From Silene noctiflora (lineage: Eukaryota > Streptophyta > Magnoliopsida > Caryophyllales > Caryophyllaceae): 24,974 bases of DNA. Of the stretch, positions 10,636 to 24,974 are shown in pieces. The translations under genes were made by a program, and so were the position numbers. Numbering within the stretch: the first letter of the stretch is position 1; each line of letters starts with the position of its first letter. A model generated the notes under the pieces. That model was not told where the DNA came from and made no database searches. It saw only the letters and a list, made by a program, of their open reading frames with translations. Location of the stretch: NCBI GenBank assembly GCA_009801015.1, contig VHZZ01000073.1, positions 102,112-127,085 of the forward strand. Reading direction: 5' to 3'.

Positions 10636-10736
10636 TACAGTGTGAGACGGTTCTTTTATTGGTTAAACACTCATTTATACAGAACAAATGAGTGTTTTTA
10701 TGTATACAGAAGGACGGTGAGCCGTCTCACACTGTA
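10636..10736. mobile_element. TIR MITE with TTACAGTGTGAGACGG ends
   Basis: TACAGTGTGAGACGGTTC at the left mirrors GAGCCGTCTCACACTGTA at the right, flanked by TA-like bases. The centre forms a hairpin, ACACTCATTT...AAATGAGTGT. A matching copy lies at 16111-16222 at the equivalent place downstream of the intact aminotransferase gene. It therefore pre-dates the duplication. Confidence 0.65.
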
Positions 10737-10824
10737 AAACGATCTTAGACAAGGATGTTATACTAGTTTTTCTTTAATTAGCAAGGTAAAAAGATATGGA
10801 TTAAAAATATCAGGATCACAGAAA

Positions 10825-10915
10825 CTCCTTCCGTCTTAATCATTTGTTTATCTTTGATTAAAATACTCCTCACAATGAATAAACAAAGGTAAACAAATGA
10901 ATGGGACGGAGAGAG
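10825..10915. mobile_element. Stowaway-type MITE, 91 bp
   Basis: The ends CTCCTTCCGTCTTAATCATT and AATGAATGGGACGGAGAGAG are inverted. TA follows the right end; AA precedes the left end, one base off the TA target. The sequence just inside each end (TTGATTAAAATACTCCTC; AAACAAAGGTAAACAAATG) matches the element at 14680-14803, so both belong to one family. It is absent from the equivalent place beside the intact aminotransferase (around 16420), so it inserted after the duplication. Confidence 0.65.
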
Positions 10916-12955
<2,040 letters not shown>

Positions 12956-12960
<5 letters not shown>

Positions 12961-13046
12961 TTCCGTTCCAATTATTTATTTACCCTTCATTAAAATATCG
13001 CTCAGAAAGAATAATAAAAAAAAAAGTAAACAAATGAATAGGGCAA
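12956..13046. mobile_element. Degenerate Stowaway-like MITE
   Basis: CTTTTTCCGTTCCAATTATT at the left and AAGTAAACAAATGAATAGGG at the right resemble the diverged ends of the family at 10825 and 14680, including the TTCATTAAAATAT inner motif. The outermost bases are eroded and no TA duplication is clear. It lies in the pseudogene's upstream flank. Confidence 0.4.
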
Positions 13047-13079
13047 ACTCATTAAATATGACAACACAATGGCTCCCCC

Positions 13080-13255
13080 AAATTGCAGTGTAGAAGGGGT
13101 CGGAAATCAAAAACAAAAAAATAACACAACCCAATAACCCATGAATAAAACTAACCGAAACCCGATTCCACATCAACCCATGAACAAAAACAACCAAAAA
13201 TTCAATTCCCAGAACCACAAACAATCAAAACTTAAGCTAAAATTGATAAAGATTA
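13080..13255 (+). repeat. Copy 1 of a dispersed ~170-bp upstream repeat
   Basis: The block contains AACACAACCCAATAACCCAT, GATTCCACATCAACCCAT, AACAAAAACAACCAAA and ACCACAAACAATCAAAACT in this order. The same order recurs at 14090-14333, there interrupted by a MITE remnant and ending at the ATG of the 14328 gene. It recurs again, more diverged, at about 21925-22210 in intron 1 of the intact aminotransferase. All copies are in the same orientation. Confidence 0.65.
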
Positions 13256-13382
13256 CACCTTTCGACAATACATATTACTTTGATAAAATACATAATTTCG
13301 TGTTATTCATAAGAGGGATATATCCGTCTTAAGAGAGACTAATTGAAATAACAATTACTGTAAAACCCATTGAGTTGAGGTC

Positions 13383-13865
13383 TCAATTAGAAGGGTGAAC
13401 TCGACGAGAAGAAATTGCTTTAGTAGCAGATCTCATGGAGTTAGTAGCGGAATTGAGGGCCGCTTGAATATACTTATTAGAAGCAGCAGTTGCAGCCTTC
13501 TCCATTGATTTACCCATCTTTCTGGAAGCCTCAGCAGTAGTTATCAGGGCATTGTATTCAGCCATGGCTTGTTTTTCAAAGCTCAAACATTCAGCCACAG
13601 CTTGTTTAACCATGAGATCGTCTTCCAGACAATGAAACTCATCCATGGCGCCATCCAAGGCGGAGTTGAGCTCGTCTTCTGCTTCCTGCATAGCTGTTTC
13701 AGTAGCGTTGGCTTCTGCCAGGCACTCTAATTCCATTGCTGCCCATGATTTGTAAGCTTCAACCTCGAACAGCTTCATCAGGTCCTGTATGTTCGACGGG
13801 TCGAAATTCTTGTCCATTAGAGCTTGGCTTGACAGGAAGCTGAATTCATCCATCAATTCCTCCAT
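13383..13865 (-). CDS. Conserved-looking helical protein of unknown function, 160 aa
   Basis: Single exon. The ATG at 13865 is the first in frame and lies close downstream of a TATA-like site. The protein is acidic, Ala/Glu/Met-rich and almost free of Gly and Pro, which predicts long alpha-helices or a coiled coil. Landmarks are MEELMDEFSFLSSQALMDK at the N-terminus, LMKLFEVEAYKSWAAMELE (about 29-47), a central Glu-rich stretch with AMQEAEDELNSALDGAMDEF, and a basic C-terminus rich in Ser/Ala/Asn (ASNKYIQAALNSATNSMRSA). There is no signal peptide, membrane span or catalytic motif that I can see. Codon use is balanced and the frame is uninterrupted for 160 codons in AT-rich DNA, which supports a real gene. 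It is divergent from the gene at 14328 and flanked by same-orientation repeats. I do not recognise the family. Confidence 0.75.
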   Translation of the reverse strand: MEELMDEFSFLSSQALMDKNFDPSNIQDLMKLFEVEAYKSWAAMELECLAEANATETAMQEAEDELNSALDGAMDEFHCLEDDLMVKQAVAECLSFEKQAMAEYNALITTAEASRKMGKSMEKAATAASNKYIQAALNSATNSMRSATKAISSRRVHPSN

Positions 13866-14036
13866 CTTCTGAATGTGAATGTGAATAATAGACAGATGTT
13901 GGTGACTGTATCACATTATCATCAATTCCCCTTTAAACTTTATCACTTTTGTCCTACTACCCACTTGATTGAGGGCTCACATTACACTTTCGGCTTCACA
14001 CGAGTCGCAAAACTTTTGATTGGAGTCTCAGGATCG

Positions 14037-14044
14037 ATTTTATA
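14037..14044 (-). promoter_or_regulatory. Putative TATA box of the 160-aa gene
   Basis: On the minus strand this reads TATAAAAT, about 172 bp before the ATG at 13865, giving a leader of about 140 nt. It is the closest consensus match in the divergent interval. Confidence 0.4.
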
Positions 14045-14089
14045 CTCTAGCAGTATTACATATTCCAGTGCCTCAACGACTCAAGCAAA

Positions 14090-14333
14090 TTACAGGATAA
14101 GGGAGTCGAAAATCAAAAACCAAAAAACAACACAACCCAATAACCCATCAATTAAAACAAACCAAAACCCGAATCTCACATCGACCCATCAAAAACACAA
14201 ATTCTAGATTAGAATTTGAAATGGACCGTTTTACAGTGTGATACCGTCTCATACGATAATCACTACATCAACAAAAACAACCAAACATTTAATTCCCAAA
14301 ACCACAAACAATCAAAACTGAGCTAAAATGATG
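14090..14333 (+). repeat. Copy 2 of the dispersed upstream repeat, with MITE remnant
   Basis: The block is collinear with 13080-13255. Compared with that copy, it carries extra sequence around GACCGTTTTACAGTGTGATACCGTCTCATACG (about 14223-14256), a GTGAGACGG-family MITE remnant. The repeat ends at CAATCAAAACTGAGCTAAAATG, so the 5' leader and start codon of the 14328 gene lie inside the repeated block. Confidence 0.65.
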
Positions 14334-14803
14334 CATCCAGTAGTGCTGCAAACAACCTCATCAGCTATGTGTTCTTCACTCTATCATCACAATCCGCGTT
14401 CGCTCTCGGTTCATCATTTGCTTCCGAATTCCTTTCTTCCCAAATCTTTATTTCTCAAGCATTCCCGGAGGCGGAGTTGCAGTAACATCAAATCACATTC
14501 AAATGCAATCAGAATCACTGCTTCATTGCTGGAGAATCCTATTTTGTGGGCTGCTAGGGTTTCCGTTTTTTATGCTCTTATCAAGTCGGGTTTTGCAGGA
14601 TCCAAATCCAGTCCTCTTATCTCTGGTCCTCTTTTACCGTTTTCCTTAATCTATTTTGCTCGTTCTATGGTTCTCCCTACTCCCTCCGTCTCAATCATTT
14701 GTTTGCCTTTGATTAAAATACCCCTCGGAATTGGGACGGAAGGAGTATCTATCCATGAGGGGTATTTTAATCAAAGGTAAACCAATGATCGAGACCGAGG
14801 GAG

Positions 14804-14841
<38 letters not shown>

Positions 14842-15706
14842 TTCATTCCGTCCCAATCATTTGTTTACCTAATGGGTTTCACTGAATCATTCAAGTTTTA
14901 ATTAACTGTTCAGATTTAGGAGCACCTGGAACTGAGGATGATTCCGATTCTGACTTAGGCTTCTCCAAGTGGTTGGATAAGTTCCGAAAGAACCCGGGTA
15001 TGTTGCCAGTTTATCCGTTTGCTGGACTCCTGTTCATCTTTTATCTATGCTGGTTTTCGCAAGGATCGGAAATAAAGCATTTCTTTCCTTACTAAACTGT
15101 GAGAGCATATGGTTTCGTTCCTGCCATATGTAAAGATAATACGGAGTAACATGATTCAGCAGACTGATACGCGAGTGAAGTGCATGAGTAAAACTGTAAA
15201 AGTATGCAGCTTCTGTTATTTGGAATCAAGTAAACTTAATTTTGATTTCGAACAGACAAGGAAGCGGCTGACAAGAGGAAACTAGTGAGCAAATGGCACC
15301 CTACGACAAAGGGGACTCTTAGGAGGAACTATAGGGTAGCTTCCAAATCGAAAGGGAGTAATCTCCTTAAAGCCATTGCTGCCTTGCTCTCCGAGGATGA
15401 TCATTTTGTAGATGCCTCTTCACACAAGGTAATAAATTACTTTACATTTTGCAGTCTGCATCGTCTGTACAAAACAATGTGATGACTGATGACGACTGTT
15501 CTGAATTTCAGGGATGCCAGATTAGAAGGGAGAGTGCGCATGGAGAAAGTGTCTGCTGCAACAATGTTAGAGCCCTCTTTGATGAGCTTCCAACCCCACA
15601 TCTCATTGTGGAGATCACACCGTTTCCAGCTGGACCTCTTACAGAGAAGGATTATGCGAAAGCTGAGAAATTAGAAAGGGTCCTCCGATCTAGTCCTTCT
15701 GTTTGA
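14328..15706 (+). CDS. Conserved plant protein of unknown function, probably plastid-targeted
   Basis: Four exons, 14328-14625, 14914-14997, 15256-15428 and 15512-15706, give 249 aa with consistent phases. The first ~65 residues are rich in Ser, His, Arg and Leu with few acidic residues, like a chloroplast transit peptide. A hydrophobic stretch at 71-91 (PILWAARVSVFYALIKSGFAG) may span a membrane. After an acidic linker (TEDDSDSDLGFSKWLDKF) comes a compact C-terminal domain with KWHPTTKGTLRRNYRV, LLKAIAALLSEDDHFVDASS, GCQIRRESAHGESVCCNNV and LPTPHLIVEITPFPAGPLTE. The precise splicing and ordered domain argue for a real conserved gene, but I cannot name the family. A Stowaway MITE and a TAGA microsatellite lie in intron 1. 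A 62-bp tandem duplication covers the stop codon. A possible AATAAA polyadenylation signal lies near 15978. There are two adjacent ATGs, and the first is reported. Confidence 0.85.
14680..14803. mobile_element. Stowaway MITE, 124 bp, TA target site
   Basis: The inverted ends CTCCCTCCGTCTCAATCATT and AATGATCGAGACCGAGGGAG are flanked by TA on both sides (14678-14679, 14804-14805). The inverted repeat extends inward to about 47 bp (TTTGATTAAAATACCCCTC against GAGGGGTATTTTAATCAAA). A second internal end-like motif (GGGACGGAAGGAGTA at 14733-14747) suggests that two elements were nested or joined. It lies in intron 1 of the 14328 gene. Confidence 0.85.
14804..14841. repeat. (TAGA)n microsatellite between two Stowaway ends
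   Basis: About nine TAGA units start exactly at the TA that follows the Stowaway right end. They stop where another Stowaway left end (ATTCATTCCGTCCCAATCATTTG, from 14841) begins. The tract is pure and likely polymorphic. Confidence 0.85.
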
Positions 15707-15803
15707 ACTTTCCTTTTTCCTGCTACAGCATCGGCAAGAAAGTCCTCCGATCTAGTCCTTCTGTTTGAACTTTCTTTTTTCCTGCTACAGCATCAGCAAG
15801 AAA
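15680..15803 (+). repeat. 62-bp tandem duplication across the stop codon of the 14328 gene
   Basis: A unit starting GTCCTCCGATCTAGTCCTTC appears at 15680 and again at 15742. It contains the last codons, the TGA, and CCTGCTACAGCATCGGCAAG. The two copies are nearly identical, so the event is recent. Because the first copy keeps the stop, the second lies in the 3' untranslated region. Confidence 0.85.
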
Positions 15804-16579
15804 CTTTGTACCACTTTGTACATAGCAACACTGACAGATCCCTTGCGTTTGGCTAGTCCAAAAACTAGTATGTTGCCGAGTTTTTCACTTTTGGGTTTAA
15901 ACAGGAAAGACGGATATTACAGTCGTTTTTGCTAAATATCGTCATATTCCCAGAAAAGCCGCAGCAAGTTTGTGAAAAATAAATGTTTAGCTCCACTAAT
16001 GATGATCGACACTAACAGTATACCCTGAAAAATTCAGCCAGACCTGGAACTGTCTTGTTAATGTGTGCCAAATCTTTATATACTAGCACAAATTATAGAA
16101 TAAGAACGTATTACAATGTGAGACGGTTCTTTTATTGGTTAACAGTCTTAACACTCGTTTACAACTATCAATAAATTAGTGTGTTTGTAAACAAAAGGAC
16201 CGTGAGCCGTCTCACACGGTAAAACTGTCTTAGACGATAATTTTATACTAGTATTTCTTTGCAGAAACTGTGCAGAGAAACATACTCATCCAAATTGAAA
16301 GGATTGAAAATGATTTAACAATATGATTAGCAATAATTAGCATGGTAAAACGACAAGGATTGCGATAAATCTCTGGTAAAGAATATCCATAAAGCTCATA
16401 ATCAGGATCACAGAACCTTAGGTACTCATAAATAGGAGTACTCGGATTCTTATAGTTGCTAAACAAAATGTAGAAACAAAAACTTTGTCGTCTGCAGAAG
16501 TGCAGATGCTATATTTTCCCAAACAATAACAAAGAGATCTTCATTTATTCAGTGCTCTCGTAAGGAAACGCTACACTTC
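15707..16579. other. Convergent 3' interval between the 14328 gene and alanine aminotransferase
   Basis: It holds the 3' untranslated regions of two converging genes, the second copy of the 62-bp duplication, a TTACARTGTGAGACGG MITE (16111-16222) and, from about 16240, sequence shared with the pseudogene's downstream flank. No coding sequence is supported here. Confidence 0.7.
16111..16222. mobile_element. TIR MITE with TTACAATGTGAGACGG ends
   Basis: The left end TTACAATGTGAGACGGTTC pairs with the right end GAGCCGTCTCACACGGTAA, with a diverged central hairpin (ACACTCGTTTAC / GTAAAC region). It is the counterpart of the copy at 10636-10736, and the flanking sequences (AAGAACGTAT on the left, CTTAGAC on the right) also match. 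Confidence 0.65.
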
Positions 16580-22466
<5,887 letters not shown>

Positions 22467-22714
22467 TGCCCACCTGATTATATTTGTAGGCTTGTTGCGT
22501 GGATGGTGATGAATCGATGATGATCGTTAGGAAATTCCGACCCACAGTTTTGTTTTGTTTTGTTTTGTTAATTTTGAGACAAATAAAGATTGCAACTTAT
22601 TGTGCAAGAAATCTTAGAAAAATCAATCGAATATTGGGAAATTAATGTGCTTTAATGTACTTGACAAAAATGTATGTGATGTTAACACTGAATGTGAACT
22701 TGACAATCTATTTA

Positions 22715-22867
22715 GGCCGTTCTTTTAGACTTATTTTTGCTTAAGTTAACTTAATTTATTTTCGTTAAATTTTTTTGAATTTATATTTGTTGAACTTAAC
22801 TTATTTTTACTTAACTTTTCTAAACATATTTTTGCTGAACTTAAATTTAAAGTCCAAAAGAACAGGG
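22715..22867. mobile_element. MITE with CCGTTCTTTTAGACTT / AAGTCCAAAAGAACAGG ends
   Basis: The terminal inverted repeats of about 16 bp enclose an interior made of repeated TTATTTTTGCTTAAC and GAACTTAACTTATTTTT motifs. The same interior motifs, in inverse orientation, make up most of 22875-22960 and 23430-23990, so several related elements or a rearranged larger one occupy this region. Confidence 0.5.
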
Positions 22868-23241
22868 GGTCAGCAAAAAATGAGTTCAGAAATCTTAAAC
22901 AAAAATAAGTTAAGTTCAGCAAAATTAAGTTTATAAAAGTTAAGCTAGGTTAACTATAAACTCATACCCGTTTTACGGTATTGACGAGTTTTGAAAAATT
23001 TACGATTTTCACAAATTCTCTTGTGTGACCGTTCATGTGCGATGATTTTTTTTTAATAGTGGTCCATCGCATAGGATAATTACTATTTGCCCAAAAGTAG
23101 TCATTATTAAGCGAAAACTGGTCACATTTTGCAAAGATACCTGGAATAAGACCTTTGCATAGGATAATTTTTATACGACTTTTAATAAAATCGAAACAAA
23201 AAACAAAAAATTAATTATTTATTCTAAATATACTTTATAGA

Positions 23242-23913
23242 AAAAAAGGCTATGCACAAGGTGCGAAGTAACTTAGTAAAAATAAAAAAAATAAAGGCTA
23301 CGTGCAAGCTATATTTTTTTTTTATCAATATCATCAACAACAACAATATTATTATTATTATAATTATTATAATTATTATTATTATAAAGAAAGACACTTT
23401 TTATTAAGATAAAATCAAAATTTATGTTAATATTCATTTAGTTCGGAAAAGTTAAGTTAAGTTCAGAAAAATTAAGCAAGAAAAAGTTAAGTGACGTTCA
23501 GATAAATTAAGTTAAATTCAGCAAAAATAAATTCTGAAAATTTAAGCAAAAATAAGTTAATTAAGTTCAGCAAATATAAAAAAGGCTATGCACAAGGTGC
23601 GAAGTAACTTAGTAAAAATAAATAAAGGCTACGTGCAAGCTATATTTTTTTTTATCAATATCATCAAAACAACATTATTATTATTATTATAATAATAATT
23701 ATTATTATTATTATTATAAAAAAGACACTTTTTATTAAGATAAAATCAAAATTTATGTTAATATTCATTTAGTTCGGAAAAGTCAAGTTAAGTTCAGAAA
23801 GGTTAAGCAAAAAATAAATTAAGTTGAGCAAAGATAAATTAAGTTAAATTCAGCAAAAATAAATTCTGAAAATTTAAGCAAAAATAAGTTAATTAAGTTC
23901 AGCAAATATAAGT
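23242..23913. repeat. 336-bp direct tandem duplication
   Basis: The unit starts AAAAAGGCTATGCACAAGGT at about 23243 and again at about 23579. It includes GGCTACGTGCAAGC, an ATT/ATA microsatellite and AAGTTAAGTTCAGAAAAATT tracts. The copies differ mainly in microsatellite length and scattered bases. No reading frame is conserved between them. Confidence 0.85.
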
Positions 23914-24477
23914 TAAGTTCAAAAAAATTCAGCAAAAATAAGTTAAGTTAAGTTAAGCAAAAATAAATACGGAGTACAAAAGAACATGACCATAGTACTA
24001 CATCTTGATTTTTTCCTTTTTTTTTTGTTTTTATAATGAGAGATTGAGGTTAATTGTCGATATTTATATTGACTGTAGGTAGAGCTTTGATATATGTTAG
24101 AGCCTATAAATTAAGTGTATTGACTAAAGAGTAAATTAATAATTACTCTCTTTTAGATATCACTTTTCTAAAAAAACTCTCTTTTATAAACTTTTTATAG
24201 TATTAAATTACTCCCCTCAAATGTGCTCATGTCAAATTTTGCACCCATTTGCACTTTCAGATAAAAAAATCTTATTTTCTGACGAAATTGCCCTTGGTGT
24301 ATTCTTTTTTCTTTCTTTGGTTTTTTGTTCTTAGTCTTGATTTGTCTTTCTTATTATTAGGGGATCTTAACGAAATTAAGAGTCCTAATGAAAAAGAAGG
24401 GGGTGCAAAAGTTATCAATATGCGTTGTTTTAGATTAACTAATTTTTTAAGTAATACTAATTGTGTGGATCCAGAGG

Positions 24478-24510
24478 CGGACCCACGGCCAACCATGGTG
24501 TAGCACTTGC
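24478..24510. repeat. Perfect short palindrome next to a hAT-like CAGAGGCGGA end
   Basis: CAGAGGCGGACCCACG at about 24472-24487 resembles the terminal motif of plant hAT MITEs. Shortly after comes the perfect hairpin GGTGTAGCACTTGCTACACC. No partner end was found inside the window. Confidence 0.35.
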
Positions 24511-24543
24511 TACACCAAAGAAAAAAAATTGCGTAAAATTTTT

Positions 24544-24783
24544 TTAGTTTGTCATACCATTAATATGCTTATTCATCCAATCATCCTTCATTAAAGCCTT
24601 AAAATCGCTTCTTCCCATGTAATTATTCAACAGATTCTTAAATATTCCAATTCTCAATAAAGAGTAATTAATACTCCCTCCATTCAACTCCACATAGTAG
24701 TTATGCGGAAGATGATACACATACACATGGTGTATCAAAACTTTATACACGAGCCAATCGTTAAGCGACACCGGGCAAATCAT
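24544..24783 (-). CDS. Weak 79-aa ORF, possible gene fragment
   Basis: On the minus strand the ATG (24783) follows a leader with two AACCCTAA telo-box-like motifs, often seen in plant 5' regions. The product reads MICPVSLNDWLVYKVLIHHV and continues to NYMGRSDFKALMKDDWMNKH, with aromatic and Leu/Asn/His residues and no recognisable domain. In the middle, codons for VELNGGSINY coincide with a Stowaway terminus (24674-24694), so the frame may be an older exon fragment interrupted by a MITE end, or chance. I do not recognise it, and no promoter or splicing evidence is decisive. Confidence 0.25.
   Translation of the reverse strand: MICPVSLNDWLVYKVLIHHVYVYHLPHNYYVELNGGSINYSLLRIGIFKNLLNNYMGRSDFKALMKDDWMNKHINGMTN
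24674..24696. mobile_element. Stowaway-type MITE terminus
   Basis: CTCCCTCCATTCAACTCCAC preceded by TA (24672-24673). The reverse complement of the same end appears at 43-64, followed by TA (65-66). No partner end was found for either copy, so both are fragments or continue outside the window. Confidence 0.5.
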
Positions 24784-24974
24784 GGTTAATTAGGGTTGAT
24801 TAATTTAGGGTTAGGTTAGTAATTTTGCACATGTAGTTAATGAATTAACTAGAGTTAGTTTATATTATTTATGGTTATTTTGTATATTTGTTTTATTTTC
24901 CACATTTAACAATTATAATTTATTAAATACAAATTTCGTAATTATCCTAAATTGTTCACATTAAAATCAACTTA

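Larger units (their letters stand above)
22467..24974. other. AT-rich repeat region upstream of AlaAT
   Basis: The AlaAT promoter must lie at the left edge; a (TTTTG)n tract (about 22548-22567) sits about 80 bp before its ATG. Beyond about 22600 the DNA is mobile-element debris: an element with GTTCTTTTRGACTT ends (22715-22867), a 336-bp tandem duplication (23242-23913), long runs of AAGTTAAGTTCAGCAAAAATA variants, ATT microsatellites and a Stowaway end (24674). Only one weak ORF (24544-24783) is worth listing. Confidence 0.7.

Noticed and set aside
13141..13332. Plus-strand open frame of 63 codons, Asn/Lys-rich
   Set aside because: Composition is low complexity and it lies in the dispersed upstream repeat.
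24249..24503. Open frames on both strands, 74-84 codons
   Set aside because: Both are in AT-rich repeat DNA, with Phe/Leu- or Lys-rich low-complexity products that are antisense shadows of each other.

Overview
The window is plant nuclear DNA. It carries spliced genes with GT-AG introns, plastid and mitochondrial targeting peptides, plant-only families (remorin, fibrillin) and AT-rich spacers full of short non-autonomous transposable elements. The abundant GTGAGACGG-type and TACGGAGTA/CTCCCTCCRT-type MITE ends suggest a core eudicot of the Caryophyllales (Amaranthaceae or Caryophyllaceae). That placement is an inference from repeat style, not proof. No prokaryotic, viral or CRISPR feature was seen.

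Layout: (1) 1-1040 holds a tRNA-derived SINE, a ~0.4 kb foldback element and the leader of the first gene. (2) 1041-4492 (+) is a five-exon remorin of the long N-terminal type. (3) 4493-6861 is a repeat-rich spacer with a minisatellite, a possible Helitron end, a MITE and a second SINE on the minus strand with a perfect 19-bp target-site duplication. (4) 6862-9665 (+) is an eleven-exon plastid-lipid-associated protein 12 / fibrillin gene with a CACTA-type MITE in intron 5. (5) 9666-10620 is repeat spacer. (6) About 10.6-13.25 kb is a decayed, internally deleted tandem copy of an alanine aminotransferase gene. (7) 13383-13865 (-) is a single-exon 160-aa helical protein of unknown function. (8) 14328-15706 (+) is a four-exon gene for a conserved, probably plastid-targeted protein of unknown function. 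(9) 16580-22466 (-) is an intact fifteen-exon mitochondrial-type alanine aminotransferase. (10) 22467-24974 is AT-rich repeat sequence with a 336-bp tandem duplication, plus one weak small ORF near the end.

The four multi-exon models were assembled by hand from GT/AG sites and reading phase. All junctions keep frame and the totals are whole codons: 474, 381, 249 and 534 aa. The genes are unrelated housekeeping, membrane or plastid genes rather than a pathway cluster. The most informative structure is the alanine aminotransferase duplication. The parent gene lies at 16.6-22.5 kb and the broken copy at 10.6-13.25 kb on the same strand, with two unrelated divergent genes between them. A related repeat block sits in the pseudogene flank, just upstream of the 14328 gene, and in intron 1 of the intact aminotransferase. 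I found no convincing previously undescribed biological system. The findings are mainly gene-structure and mobile-element observations.
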